Assembly (NCBI GenBank): GCA_003439945.1
Contig: QVRM01000313.1
Coordinates: 124,001 to 188,000 of the forward strand
Direction: 5' to 3'
DNA: 64,000 nucleotides
Source of the DNA: Dermanyssus gallinae
Lineage: Eukaryota > Arthropoda > Arachnida > Mesostigmata > Dermanyssidae
Below the pieces are notes generated by a model. The model had not been told where the DNA came from, made no database searches, and saw nothing but the letters and a program-made list of their open reading frames with translations. A program made the position numbers and the translations under genes. Shown here in pieces: positions 33,941-47,149 of this stretch; positions within the stretch are counted from its first letter, which is position 1, and each line of letters begins with the position of its first letter.

Positions 33941-35260
33941 TCAATGTAGGACGAGCGCATCACTGAAGCCCTTCAAGCCCTGTCGCGGCCTTTTGGCAAT
34001 TCCAAAGTTATCGACTCAATTATATAAGCACCGTCCGGGAGCCCGAATTTGTTACAAATGAGTATTTCAGACAAGCAATTTTGTTTGCGCCTTGCTTTAC
34101 TACACTTTTAAAGGAAGCGATGAAAACAGCTTAACTACTCTCGGGATAGATAACCAGACTCCTTAGCATTCTCCGTAAAGAAAAGGGGAATCCGTTGACT
34201 CCGTCGTTTTACCGAGAAGAGAGCGCAATCTACAAACTTCTGTCGGATATTCTAGCTCGTCGATTAGCTTGAGGTTAACAGAAAGCTGCCGAGGCAGCAA
34301 CAACATGGCTTTAAAAGGGACCGGTCAACAAGGATAGCATACGTTGTACTTCTAAATTCTGTACAACGGCCACTTTGAACTGAAGGGGCTTATCTCTTCG
34401 CTGTATTTGTAGACTTCAAAGTGGCCCCCTGCTCTTTTTTTCGGTGCTGGTGAGCGACCTTCCTGAAGAGATACAGAGTCGGCACTCCCAGATGCGCGTC
34501 CTTATTTATGCAGATAATTTGGTGTTATACTCTCGCAGCCAATTTCGTTTGTAACAGTCCCTTGCGACCTTGCAGCATTACGAGCTACCACCAAAACAAG
34601 TTGGCGATAAATATAAGTAAAACAAAAGCAATGAAGTTTAGACGTAAAAGAAAATTTGTTGTCTCACACATCTCCTACCTAGGAGTCATGTTCTCGTCTC
34701 GAGGTACGAACTTGCCGAGGCACATTGATGAAATACTTCGGAAAGGACTACAATTTTTTTTCATAGTATCCGAGATCCTCATAAAATGTTAATGGACATT
34801 GCCGTTAATCTCTTCAATCTGACCATCAATCAGCTTGACCAAATCAAGGCCACTTTTCTGAAGAAGGCGCTAAGAGTACACCGCACTACTCAACAAATTG
34901 GTCTATTTGGTGGAGTCGTCCCCGCTATTGAGGATTTACCAAAAATACATTTTTTACCGGCAGCTTTCAATGAGTACATGTGTGAATGGGAGAATAAAAT
35001 GTCAGACATTGACTCGCTGTTTTATGAAACCCAGGCAATGACGTGTAGTTCGTGGAAGCGTTGCAGTTCTGAGAATAGACACCTAATCGCACGATTTGCT
35101 GTACATGATTTCCACATGAAGATCTGTATTCGAGAGAAGTTCCACGAAATTTCCTCGTTATGCTCGTACAAGCTCTGCGGGGGACAGTGTGACTTATATC
35201 ACCTCCAAAAATGCGGTAAAGCAGTTCCAATGACTCGACTTTTCGAACCGTGATGAATAT
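33940..35260 (+). pseudogene. LINE relic, reverse transcriptase to C terminus
   Basis: A degraded copy closely related to LINE A. Plus-strand pieces in order: ITEALQALSRPF (33957, RT start), YKLLSDILARRLA (34230), RQQQHGFKRDRST (34290), YLFAVFVDFKVA (34390), then a deletion, VSDLPEEIQSRHS and VLIYADNLVLYSRS (34447-34540, catalytic YADD reads YADN). Next come INISKTKAMKFRRKRKF and ISYLGVMFSSRGT (34600-34710), then a 155-codon open stretch at 34786-35253 covering the C-terminal domain (IARFAVHDFHMKIC) and an imperfect knuckle (CSYKLCGGQCDLYHLQKC). A TTAATAAAGC signal follows at about 35320. Frameshifts and the YADN change mark it as dead. Confidence 0.8.
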
Positions 35261-37134
35261 ACATACATGTAAATGTGTGCTTTCTGTGTACGCGCAATAT
35301 TGTAAACCAACCGTCCGTTAATAAAGCTCACGGACAATTAATGACGAAAACGAAGGTAAACGTTTTCGCCCTACAATACGCCGGGTAAAACAGGCAAAGG
35401 TTCATTAAGCGTACTGAATAGTTTAACCTATAACGTTCTTATAAATGGGGGTATTAATATTATGACTGAAAAGTATTCATCGTTACAAAACAAAAGAACA
35501 ACAGCTATAACCAAAAACAACAGGAGCAATAACAAAAACCAGAACGACAACAACTACAACAACAACAGCGACAAGAATGACTGGGGTGACAACCGCAGAC
35601 AACACCAATTCTTGGAAGGGAATTGATAATACCACAACGGCAAAAAAACAGCAACGTCATCAAGCATGACAATGAACCGGAAAGCAAATAACAGTTACAA
35701 CAAATGATTTGCCAGCGACACATGCTATTGAATACTGCTTACTCCTGGCTGAATGCCACCTTGCAAAATAAAAGACCGAACTAGTAAAGGCCTAGGTAAT
35801 TAGCTATTTGACTTGCATAGCTCGACTTTGCTCGACTTGTGGCGAAATCGTCCTACATTAGCTACGCGCAAGAACTGCATGTATAGTGCTAATAAAAACC
35901 GGCTAATAATGCTCGTAATAACCGGCAAATGATGCCAGCGGCGCACATCCAGCTCGAGGTCCTAATACCAAACGTGGCGAATGTTAAACGCTGAAATCGA
36001 AAATTAAACGAAAAACCTACGGTCTAATTCATCTAGGGTAAAAAACAAACGCGCCAATGGGATCAGTTAGAGTAACAGGATTTCGTTGATGTTTTTCTAC
36101 AGTACGTTGAAATCAAGCAAACGACGAAACAAGTAAAACAGGATGGCCAAAATGAGAGCACGACAAGACAATTAAATAAAACTACGCCACAATACGCGTA
36201 TGTAATATTTGAATTATATAATAAAAAGCAAAAGGTAATATGGAAAGAAGATCCGCGTCGTAATCTCAGAAAAACATTGTGTGCTTAGAGATCCAACTTC
36301 TTTCGGTTGGGGTATATTAACGCAATATTTCGCTTTTACCGAAATAGCGAAATAGTCCGTTAAGTACTATTTCGCTTAAGATTGGAACGGGATAATAAAG
36401 CATATTTTTCCGCTGGGTTCAAGTCTGCCGAACGCATAGACACTGCGACACAAAGATTTCAACGAGTTTCGCGCTTCATCGCGTCAAACTACCCTCTTTG
36501 ATTCCGCTCGCCGCTGTCGCTTGTTGTTGTTTCGCCAGCGTCAGCCTTTGTGACCCGACCCCCACCCCCCCCCCCCCCCCCAGCCCGCCGCGCTTCAGAG
36601 CAGACAATCAAACGTTGTAACCTCGAATCACCTCGTCTCAAACTACAACCTCGCCTTTAACCTACCTCACACAGTATCTAGCTTCTCACCGGTTCAATTA
36701 GTTCGGTGGTCCGACCGACCCTCATTCGCTACCGCTGTCAAGTCTGTCCTAGTCAAACAACATTAGCCAGCTTCACTAGGCAGACGCCCGGACGCGATGG
36801 GCGAATGCAATGTTTCTTCACTTGCTCCTGTCAATGACTCAGCGCAGGAGAGATAGAACTATATATATTGGCGGTACAGCGAAACTGACGACGCACAGCA
36901 GATGTGCATATTGTACCTAGCCTCTCACGCGGAGATAACCGCAGTGTAATGCAGCAAACCATCCAATTCCATCCATTCGTTTGCACAAGGCATGCTCCGC
37001 AAAGAGAGGTGTGTAAGTGGGGACTGGTCATAACAGTGAGAACAAGAACAACAAATACACAATATAAGCGCGCATACGCCCTTCATTGGAAATCGCTACG
37101 CAGCCCATCAATAAATTGACCCTTTGAGTATGTA

Positions 37135-37140
<6 letters not shown>
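35261..37140. other. no gene seen; A-rich, then CpG-containing, with poly-C
   Basis: At 35480-35600 the plus strand is rich in CAA/AAC. From about 36400 to 37050 base composition rises in G+C. A 17-base C run lies at 36565-36581. No exon or RNA gene is recognisable. Confidence 0.4.
36565..36581 (+). repeat. poly-C tract (17)
   Basis: Seventeen uninterrupted C bases preceded by another C-rich run. The complementary strand could form G-rich structures. Confidence 0.95.
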
Positions 37141-37208
<68 letters not shown>

Positions 37209-37216
37209 GGGAGAGG
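37141..37216. repeat. compound (TA)n-(GA)n microsatellite
   Basis: About 16 TA repeats run directly into about 14 GA repeats, followed by GGGAGAGA-type purine sequence. Confidence 0.95.
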
Positions 37217-37520
37217 GGTGGGAAGCGATGGCGAGCATGGTGAATAAGAGAGATCTCCAACATGAAGCAATGTCAAAGACAAGTTAATTTAAGCGCTTTG
37301 TTGTTAGCACTTTACGGGCATCTCGTCCCTTAACCCAAACAGAGTAACAAAGACAAACGACCACGTGCGCAAGCACATTTGCACCTGCATGTGCACAAAC
37401 ATATATGTATATGCTTGTTATATATTTACAAATGCAAGTGAGAAATAAACGGAGAATGGACGAAACACGTACCAGCGTAAAATTAACTAGCACAGAGTTC
37501 ACAGTGCACTGAGCAATTCG

Positions 37521-37790
37521 GAAGTAATACATTACGTACTTATGAGCGGGCTGATCGTCGGTTAACTCTTTGAATTCACATTCATTCGTACGACATAACC
37601 AATGCTACTACTAGTATAAACTACACCTTTTTATTTGTACCACCACTGACTACAAACGCTAGACAGAAGTAATACATTACGTAGCTCTGAGTGGGCTAAT
37701 CATCTGCTAACTAACTGAACTCACGCTCATGCGTACGGCATAACTAATGCTACTACTATTATTAACTACACCTTTTCACTTGTACTACGC
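37521..37790. repeat. diverged tandem duplication, 145-base period
   Basis: The segment starting GAAGTAATACATTACGTA at 37521 recurs at 37666. Similarity extends over about 120 bases, including ATGCTACTACTA and AACTACACCTTTT, with many substitutions. This is an old tandem duplication with no coding content seen. Confidence 0.85.
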
Positions 37791-39065
37791 ATGGTGCACT
37801 TGCACAAATTGTATACGCTTTTGAATAGTCGGGGGCTGGCCATCTGGCCAAATTCGCAAAGGAGTAATCATGCCACCGAAGAAGCAGAGATCGTCCACGG
37901 GCACATGTGCACTTCACTTTCTTCTCACGGGTTTTCTCGGTGCCCAGCCGGGGTAGAAAGAGAGTTTAGACAGAAGAGGTGGAGAGCGAGAGGGAAGGGG
38001 CGCGCGCGAGAGAAAGAGAGATAAAGCAGCTGTCATCTAACAAGTTGGTTAGATGGTTCCTTAATTAGCTCGTTAAATTGATGCACTGGTGTACGACGTC
38101 GTCCTGCACTTCTCCTGTGCATCTTGGTTCGGTCAGTGTACGGCAAGGCAATATGCAGTCGACGCTTCGCGTGTCCAGCGTGTAGCGGCGCCGGTGCCAG
38201 CCATGACACGAAAGCGGAGATAAGCTTGGCTAACCGCCACCATATGGTCAACGATGACGCACAATGCTGTTGCATAGCTTACGTCAGTGGGCGAATTTAA
38301 TTGGCAGTCCTCACTGCAACAGATAAACAACACGAGCAAACGCAATAGTACCAAGACAAGTGACCAAAAAGCCGCTTTACTGAATAGAACAGCCGTTTTA
38401 TTGGTTATCTAATACCGCGCTTGTCAGTGCAACAAAGTTAGAATAAATGTGTGATCGTGCTATGGCCAAGTAGTGCACGCATCGTACAAATATTACCAGG
38501 CGGCGAATCATGTTATCGGCATGTTACGCAATTCTTGACATATGACTCCGCTTATCCGTTTTATGTACCATGTGAACTGTTTCTTCCGGCTAATATCGCA
38601 CACTAAGTCCAGACAGTGAGGAAAGCTAGACGCCGATCCACGATGCGAGACGTGCGTCGCATAATGCAGCTGGATATGTTAAGACATACGTCATTTTCTT
38701 TGCATACCAAATACAAATGTATTACGTAATCAGATAAAAAACTGCGGCAAACCACTCTGAGGGCAACCAGCCTAGCATCGCGGCCACATTTCTACATTGA
38801 ACTTCAGTTGATACTTTCTGCAGCAAAAATTCTCCAGTCCTCTTTTAACCATTCTCACTTGCCCCTTTTTCGCAAATTTCACAACCCCGAAATGTTCATG
38901 TCGATCGTCTCTTACAATCTCCATTGTTTCGATTGCAACTGGCTGCACAACAAGAGTTGGCTCAATCTTGCGATCAGACTTATTCGCTGGCCTGCGGCTA
39001 AATCAACAGCAGCACTTGATCAGAGCTCGGCTTAGCTAGGACCGCGACAGCGAATCCCACACGGC
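37791..39065. other. no gene seen
   Basis: Unassigned, with GA-rich and GC-rich pieces around 37970-38020. Short frames have no recognisable similarity. Confidence 0.35.
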
Positions 39066-39069
39066 TGCG

Positions 39070-40610
39070 TCCCACTTAAGGCATTTTCCAGAAGACCGAG
39101 GAACATGAGGCATCCCGTCTGGCTGGCTCCTTCCTGCAGCGTACATTAGTGGATTGCAGTGCCCTTGAAATAAACTTAATGAGGGCGGCATAAGTGCCTC
39201 CTACAATACAAAGAACAACTGAGGCCATGCTCTCCTGTCGGCGACACTGGAGGGTATTGCGACAGAAGAAAGCATGAGCCGCACACACAGCCACCCCCAA
39301 CCGCAAACCAGCAACGATGCGAAGTGTTGTTATGACCATCACGTTCCCAGTTGCGGTCAGGGGATAGATAGCTCAAAGCCATTTGACGCTTGATTCATTG
39401 CAAGCCGCTGGTAGGCACCCTTTGTCAAATGCATGATCGCGCCGGCCTAGAGTTTCTCGTGAGTGATTTCGACTATAACAGCATAGAGGGCAGACTAGCT
39501 TGTGCCATCAAATGTTTGGTCTCCATAAGCTGCAGATAAGGCTCGGCGTTTGAAGGAGGTACCGATGAAATATATTGTTGGAGAGTGATGATCAAACGAA
39601 CCCATGAATGAGCGGACTGGGTCAAATTCATTGTGCATTGAATTCATACTCATCTGGCCGAAGTGGTGGCCAGGCCCTAGACTACTCCATGCGCATTCAT
39701 CATTAGATAAAATTTGGCGTCGAGATGCTGGTTTACAACAAGTATAGTGCGGAATCCGCTTCCAGGGATTCCAACTTGGAACACCAGAGAACCATCATCT
39801 CGCACTTTCGTGATCTTTGCGGAGACCGTTGTAAGGCAAGCTTTAAGAAGCTCGATGTTTTCACCAATGCATACATTGATGCCAGGAAGCCATCCTGTTG
39901 CAGTTAGAATGCGGGCTGATGCAGAAGCATCCCCCTAGCCAGCTTTGTCTATACGATGCATCATTGTTTTGTTAGTTTTTAGTGCCACGCAATGGTTGAC
40001 TGCGTCTGAATCGACTAGGGCTGCGCTAGACAAGAGAACACAGATACAATCTATTCGCCTTCTTCGTAAGGACAGTTCTTGCAGAATGAGCAAAGCAGGG
40101 CCACGAATCCAAGTCCTCCGCCGAGCAAAGCGGCTTGAGTGTGTTGGTTATTTCGGTAGTAACTAGGGGCCTCGGAACCACGCGAAACGATCGAGATTTT
40201 TTTTTATTTTGGCGCAGTCGAAAGCGCTCTACGAATTGCTGTCCCGATTGTCATACCTTGAAAATGATGTTAATTTGAGGTGGAGGACAGCAGATCTGCG
40301 TTTGCCCTTCAATTATTGTGGCAGCGGGGGCATCGTATTGCCGACGTCTTTAGCTGTTCTATCCGGTGAAGTCGCTGCGGGCCACTGCAGCGGTAACTGA
40401 CCGGAAGTTTGATTTAAATAGGCAACACGTTGCTGCTTGGTTGAAGTCTCGTTGAATATGGCTCGTGAAGCCACAGCGACGATAGCGAGGTGCCGCCCCG
40501 GGGGGCAGTCCGTCTAAGTATGGGCTAAGCTGTAGCAACGCTAGCTCATTTGCTTTAACCTTCGGTGTTGTCTCCTTTCTCAGTACCTTGCCACTCGAAC
40601 CAACCATATT
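39070..40610 (-). pseudogene. possible LTR-retrotransposon gag-pol relic
   Basis: Three weak minus-strand matches appear in gag-pol order. The first is a zinc-knuckle-like RRCGFTSHIQRDFNQA (about 40440-40490), with the first and last Cys lost. The second is a protease-like stretch ending VFQVGIPGSGFRTILVVNQH and LDAKFYLMMNAHG (about 39700-39800), where the FLGMD-type end of retroelement proteases is expected. The third is an RNase H-like ALIKFISRALQSTNVRC (about 39125-39180), resembling the FASRTLxxxExxY motif. The RT itself is not readable and the distance is too short, so an internal deletion is required. No LTRs were found. Each match alone is weak. Confidence 0.4.
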
Positions 40611-41734
40611 CCAACCCTCTGTGCTTCCTTCGGATCATCGCTTGCAACGTCTGGCGCACACGTTCTTGTCGTCGACAGACTAGTTGATTACCCTGCCATG
40701 CCACTCCACCACCTAGCTCATGTTTACTAGGTTTTGAAGTATTTGTGCGACAAAGTACAGCACTGGGCGAATTCAAAAACATACAAATTACAGTTTTCAC
40801 AGAGGTCGGTGAAAGTTTACACTAGATCAACCACACCGCTGAGAGTCAGCGGCCATGCTGCCACGAGGACTGTTGGGGAAACCCTAATATTTTAACATGT
40901 CCGGCCCTCGATGCATTGAAAAGATACCTCAGGTTAAGTGCCAAGCCCGTAGGGGACGGAGGATAGTCTAGAATTAAAAACAACCTCCATAATTTTTTTT
41001 TAATTTTAGGATTTCAACGCCGATTGGCAGTGTCACGACGACGAGGGCGAAAGGAAGCGCAAAATAGAAACATTTGAGAAATTTTAGTTTTAGGAAATCA
41101 AACCGTAGAAGTTCTGGCAATGTTTGAACAGCTAGTAGTTTGCAGGCCCTCAAATCTCGCACGTAGAAGAGCTTCGCTGACAAGTACTTAATTGTAGTGA
41201 AGAAGTGGCTTATTCTTGAAGTTTTGTTGTTGCTACATACGGGAGTATCTGTCTGATACTAGCAACGTCTTATGAGACGACCGAAGTGACACTCTGCGAT
41301 CATAAACCTTGGCACTATTTAGGAGAATTATTCAAGCTAAGCAGACACATAGTAGGAACTGCATACATGCTCGATCTATATAGCCACAAAGGTCTTACTT
41401 TTCATGCAAAAGTCGTTTCGGCGTTTGCAGTTGTTTGTTAAAATCAATCAGCGGTTAGGCACGGACGCTAACAACGTCCTGTGGTTTAACCTCGACGAAG
41501 TCTGTTTCGGGTAGCAAATTCACGAAATGGTATTCTTTGAAATGTCTGCTGCTACCTTATGCACCGCCGACGTCGAGGCGTTATCTGTGAGTGATGTTTT
41601 CAGAATATACCCACAGCGTTTAGGACACAAAACCGCGCAATCTTGTTTCTAATTTTCGTCAAGCTTAAATGCGACTTACCTTGATGGACATACCTCTGCC
41701 AATATGCAACAATATGTATATTTTAAAAACAAAC

Positions 41735-41770
<36 letters not shown>

Positions 41771-43065
41771 CAAATGTATAACTTGATACACATAAATAAA
41801 TAATAATATATGTGTATATATATATATATATTTATGTTGTTACGACGTCTGTGCAATCAGAGCACAATTCGTGTGTTTCGCAACAACTTACTGTATTTTT
41901 TGGTTTAATTTAACCTATAAAAAAACAGGGAAATTGCCGCCGACGACTGGCATACTACCTCCCTTTGAGACGTTTGACAAAAAAGAAAAAAAATATTTCA
42001 TCAAGTCAAGTTCACCGACATGCGGTGTACGATGTTCGAGCGCCGACTAATACAACACTGCAACTGTTCCGCGTGCCCGCGCGCGTGCGTGTGTGTGTGT
42101 GTGTGTGTGAGGGAAGGTAGGAGAATAAGATCAGGGAGGTGGGATTTGCGTTAAAACCTGCACGACCGGCCTCACCTGCAGGTACAGCTGCCTGCTATGA
42201 GCCGCCGCTGCGAGAAAACTTTCTAAAGAACAGGATGCAGGAGAGTCGTACAACGCGTGTTAGTGCTGCTCTGCTGCTGCTGTTGCTAGAGTAAGTACAA
42301 CGACGACGACAACAATTAATCAGATCCCTTCATCAAGCAGTCGCCTCGACGTCTTTGGCTGCGCGAGCCCGTCGAGTCGGCGGGCGAAGACCGTCTCAGT
42401 TCTTCAACACCGCGTGGTAGCTCCCGCCTGGGCAGCAAGCGAGGCGCGCGTCATCCATCAGGGACCCCTTTCGAGCGCGCGGCGCGCTGGCCTTTACCTG
42501 TCTTGGTTGTCGTCAACACTGTATGCGTCTAGCCATCTAGTGGAGAGCCTTCGTCGAAACGAACCAGCCAGCTGTGTGTAATACAAAGCGTCTTGTTTAT
42601 GGGTCGAAGCGTACGGAAGCACACCACGATACTATTAAGTTTTTCTTAGCCCTCGTAAGCAAAAAGGCGACCACGTGTACAGGAGGGTCAATCCCATAAC
42701 AACCGCGTCACAAAGCTAGTTCCAGGCTATCGTATATAGCTTCTAAAGGCTGACTAGAGTCAATTTGCATCTATTGCAGGCGACTTTCGCCATTTGTAAA
42801 TGTCGTTCTTTTAGAGGCAATAGCAATAATTAATAAATAGGGGTTCACACACAAGCCACATCTAGCCACCGACGGAGCAGACGTTTTGAGATATTTAGAA
42901 AATTACGTGTTTACGACAGTAAATTAATTAAACAAACCACTAAAGTATGACACTACACGAAAAAAATCAGGCACTTACCTAATAAGGCGATTTCTAATCG
43001 TAGTAAACAAAGCCGTTCTTAGAGGTTATGAAAGCTCACTGTTTTGCACACTACACGATGAAAAT
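40611..43065. other. no gene recognised; CpG block at 42.0-42.6 kb
   Basis: It contains (TA)n at 41737-41765 and 41815-41831, (GT)n at about 42090-42108, and CTG plus CGA trinucleotide repeats (42265-42320). The 42.0-42.6 kb part is GC-rich with many CpG, similar to other blocks in the window that might be host exons. Confidence 0.4.
41737..41831. repeat. two (TA)n tracts
   Basis: TA runs at 41737-41765 and 41815-41831 separated by about 50 bases. Confidence 0.95.
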
Positions 43066-43069
43066 CGTG

Positions 43070-43600
43070 GTCAATTCGGCTGGTTCGTGTGAATCGGGTC
43101 TTTCCAAGCTTCATTTGTCATTGCCCCAGTCAAGAAAAGTTGGAATCAATCTCGGCCCTATTTACTCTAGTAAACTCTCTTCAATAGTTCAGGTTTGACA
43201 TTGTCACGCTTTTTGCTTGCAGTTGGATTTCACTGAGCTTACCCCAGATAAGTTGCATGTCATATCAAGCCATTTGGTGCAATTTTCAGGGCAAATATAC
43301 GGAGGGCTGTAATCAGGGAGAGAAGCCCCGACTTTCTCCTCGGCCGCGAATTTCGGTCCGCACAGGAATCTAAACTGTAAATTATAGGACCCCCGTCAAT
43401 CTCAAGGTCGCTCCTTTGTGCAAATCACTGGCGTCGCACAGGGTGATCACCTCAGGCAACTGCTGTGTTTGCTACTGCGTGATTTCCATTGTCGTGAGGT
43501 GGAAAACCGCGTGTCTATACGAACGAAGATCCTTCTATATGCTGATCACCTTGTCTTGTATGATACTAGTAGATTCCACGCGCGATTTTAAATATTTGTG
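43070..43600. pseudogene. LINE relic with 5' inversion (head-to-head halves)
   Basis: The left half (about 43070-43405) is minus strand and aligns with the LINE A thumb and C-terminal domain: SGLLSLITALRIFALKIAPN against LSIKAALALFDIKIAP, and DNVKPELLKRV against DRVKPAYLKRV. The right half (43418-43590) is plus strand and carries the palm: ITGVAQGDHLRQLLCLLL against TTGFAQGDNLSPLLFCLL, then ILLYADHLVLYDTSRF against IIMYADDLVLYSSSRY. The two halves of one element therefore face opposite ways. This is the arrangement left by twin-primed reverse transcription. The catalytic YADD reads YADH, and the copy is inactive. Confidence 0.7.
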
Positions 43601-45551
43601 GGGGACGTTGTCACCTCGGCGTTGTCACCACCAGTCCATCTTGAATGGTGATTGAGTTCTTCTGCAACACCGCGCACAGAACTCTGATGAAGTTGGCAGG
43701 CACTCCTGGTTTGGCGAGTTCAAATTAGCCTTTATTCCGTAGAGCTCCACTGAAGGCAGATGTAATACAGTATAATAACTGTTTTTTTAATGTTTTGTCT
43801 TTGTCACATTTCAAACCATTTCCAGTAGTACTTGACAAGCAGTAAGAATTGGTCTGCCGGGGTGAAATCCACGAGACCCGAAGAAAACGCGAACGATGGG
43901 TAGTGAGTATTGCAAAAGTTTGTAACAGCATCTCTTATTGGCGATTCCTCACCATGAGTTGGGCTTGCATGATTTTCCTATATTCTATGGTATAACTGAC
44001 AGCAGGGTGCTCTGCCGGTCCTCAGGGGTTCGACCGCTTTGTAAGCATTCGCTGAAAAGCGAAGTCCAACGCTATAACGATTGCTTCCTTGATGAATGAA
44101 TTAGGCGACGAGTTCGCCACGTCACCGTGTCGTTGGCTCGTCCCCCAGACATCTTCTAAGAACACGATAAGAACACGACGGTTTGTGGAATGGCGTTTGC
44201 AGGCGCAAACATTGTTAAAATGGGTTATATTAGTAGAGGAACAAAAAGGGGCCATAAAGAGATGCGCAGTTATTCTGCTTCTAGCAATAAGCAGAGCTCC
44301 CGATACTTTAGAAACTTTCTTCGATCGATCTTATACATTCGCCGGCAGCATTAAGAAGCCGTGCTGATTGGGATCACGTGGACTTGTGCCAGCAAGAAAT
44401 TCGATAAGATACTCAACCACAATCTTCCTGATTAAACCATGGTTGAGCACACGATTAGCTGCCCCGCAAGACGGGTTGATCATTGGCCACATTCTTACGG
44501 TAAACCTTCTTGATCACAGAGAGCCAAGTTGCTCGTGGAGCTTCGGTTCCATCAAACTGCGTTTAAGGAACGTAGCAATAAGAACAAATAGTACACCCGC
44601 TAGTTTTGCCTGCAAAAATATTTAGAATAAGCAGGGGTGTATACTATTGTATAAACACATAATTATACATTTGTGTAAATACAGGAGAATACATGGGAGG
44701 ATAGCCACACAGATGTAGATAGGTGCCGAGCCGTATGAGTCAGCGGTGAGCCTGGTGGTGAGATAGTGAAGCGGGAATTGGATCGTTTGCGTAGGAGAGC
44801 CGGGCAGGATATTTCCTGCGGTGCAACACTTAATATGTCGCCTGAGCTCGAGGGAACAACGAGGAGCAGAGGGAAGCCGAGAAGGGGAATAAAAGAGGAC
44901 ATGGAAAACGCCCTGACGCAGTGGCGGCAGCTAAGATGTAGATGTTTCTCTCTCGGTGCGTGGTAATCGTAAAGGCGACTTTGCGCCGCGGGAATAAACG
45001 GTGATCTGTGGTAAATATAATGGTGTACACTATATGAGTATACAGTACGGTCGGTCATATATCGCAGCTTGACTATAAATATACAGGCTAGTACTCTGAC
45101 ACTCTAGTAGAAGTTTCTCTGTTTCGGTCTTAACGGCTCGAACTCGTAGTATCTAACACATCGCTGCGTTGGTATGTTAAAATCCTACACTACTGGGGAA
45201 CCATACGTGCAGATGAGGTTCCTGCAGTTGTGTTTGCGTGTGCGTACTGCAGGTATGGAGTAGTAACGGCAGTGAAGGCATTCATCCTATACTCACCGTC
45301 GTTGCTATGGTCGTCGCAGAGGGTGATCACACCGCCACACAGGCCGACAGGCAGACGGACGGACAGATAGAGTAACGAGCGTGCACATAAACACAAAAAT
45401 AAGAAATTCAATTTAAAACATCTAGAAGAAATTTCTGTTTTTAATTGGCCTCAACTTTCTTCAGATCCTCTACTGCTCCGACACACAAACAGTGCCTGCC
45501 AGGGAAAGTGAGGCAGAGCGCACGCCCCGTCTCCTCGTCATTAATGTCCTT

Positions 45552-45555
<4 letters not shown>

Positions 45556-45582
<27 letters not shown>
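45556..45582. repeat. (TA)n microsatellite
   Basis: About 13 TA repeats. Confidence 0.95.
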
Positions 45583-45961
45583 TTACATGTAACCCTTATC
45601 AAATTTTTGTTTAGGCCAATCCAAGACCACTTTAGAAGTGTGGCGTTTCCACGTTGTATATCAATATCATTACTTAAGGAAAGACGACAACCTGCGAACG
45701 ACAGGTTTAACAAAGTGCCGACATTGCGGATCAGTTGCCCGGTCCAAACGCCAGAGGCACCCTCGGACCCAGTTCTGGGACCCGCGGAAGACCGCATGAC
45801 TTAAGGGCTCTCTAAGGCTTACAGCTCTGCGAGTCGTTTCGTTATCAGGAAGGGTACCTATGAAGTCACTGGAAAGGTCGTATTCAGGCTCCTAAATCTT
45901 TGACGGGCGCGGCGTTCAGGCAAGCTCTAGTCCTATATAATCCCTAACATATTAATTTTGG

Positions 45962-45963
<2 letters not shown>

Positions 45964-45995
<32 letters not shown>
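45964..45995. repeat. (TA)n microsatellite
   Basis: About 16 TA repeats, followed by an ACATACATAAATACATAA stretch. Confidence 0.95.
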
Positions 45996-46000
<5 letters not shown>

Positions 46001-47149
46001 CATACATAAATACATAAACATGGTGCCGTTAGCTCTCGTCGAGTGTTTAGTTGTAGTTTGCATTCGAGCCCCGTCGACTTACTTTGATTTTTGTAGACAG
46101 ATGGTCTCGTTTATGTGTCTGTAATGTTTCTGAGTAAGCCATAAGGACTTCGTGCTTGGTCCAGGTGCAGTGGGTTGTGCTGCTCTGTGATTCTGGTACC
46201 CAGCGTTTCCAAATTTTGGAAGACTTGGCCTCTCGTCAACGGCTCGTCATTTCTCACGGTCTAGCGTGGCCCGGGCCATACGCAGTTGACGCTTTGTACA
46301 CCTCTCTGAAATTTCCATTACACGGCTTGACTCAGCAGTTTCCTCGTGCCGGCTGTCAGCTCGTTGTCCTCACCCCTGTTTGTCTGCCGATTGGAACAAG
46401 GTTGCACGACCCTGCGAATAGTCGGTTCGCCATCCAGAATGGTGAGCGGGAAACACGTGGCTGAGCATAGAGAAGCTGATCCGTCTAGTAAACTTAAAGC
46501 GAGAGACGACTCAGAAGAAAAGATAAATAAGAATAAAGCAACAGCTGCCCGTCTTAATCCCGACGTATTGAAAGCGACCACAGCAGAAAATAAACAGTCA
46601 AATGCTCCGAGTGTGGCCAGTGCACCTCAGCAGGTACGTACAGATTTTTAAATCAGTTATTTACGCGAGCTAAGTTTAATGTGAGACCACAGTTGACAAA
46701 ATCGATGAAAACGGAGTGTCCAAAGAGGGGTGATATTTAGTTGTTAATAAAAACACCGCAAGGAGACTGGGTTGTTTGACGGGGCATATCAGAACGTTCA
46801 CCTTATAGACAACCCATAGGCCTCTCCAAAGCTGTTATGGGGCAAAATTCCGGCATAATTAGAGATGGTGTTGCGGTCTTTCAAATATCTTGTATCTGGC
46901 TTTTAGAACGCATAAAGTTACCTTGTATGCAGGAGACGCTACAACATGCTATAAGTGTTAAACCATGGCCTAACCTTGATGAAGTGCCGCCTCATGCAAC
47001 AGATTAGCCAGGAACTTCTTCAACGTCAAATGCTGAATACTGTTGACTCGGCCGGTTCAAACCCCTCCCTGAACATTTACGAAGCCCCTCTAGCCATCAA
47101 CCTCGTCGGCTATGCCTACACATACTGCTGTAATTCGCTCGTTAGTAGT

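Larger units (their letters stand above)
43601..46950. other. no gene recognised
   Basis: Unassigned sequence with (TA)n at 45556-45582 and 45964-45995. Possible but unconvincing RT-like residues occur on the minus strand at 44.0-44.5 kb. Frames up to 131 codons (44663-45058 minus) have no similarity I can name. Confidence 0.35.

Noticed and set aside
43990..44560. Minus-strand residues resembling RT motifs (LIRKIVVEYLIEFL...NQHGF and IALDFAFQRM)
   Set aside because: The two motifs are about 97 residues apart where RTs have about 40, and no palm or YADD follows; too weak to annotate.
46015..46090. tRNA-like run after (TA)n with GCATTCGAGCCCCG
   Set aside because: The A-box candidate is weak, stems do not pair and there is no second copy. 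It could be an old SINE head but cannot be supported.
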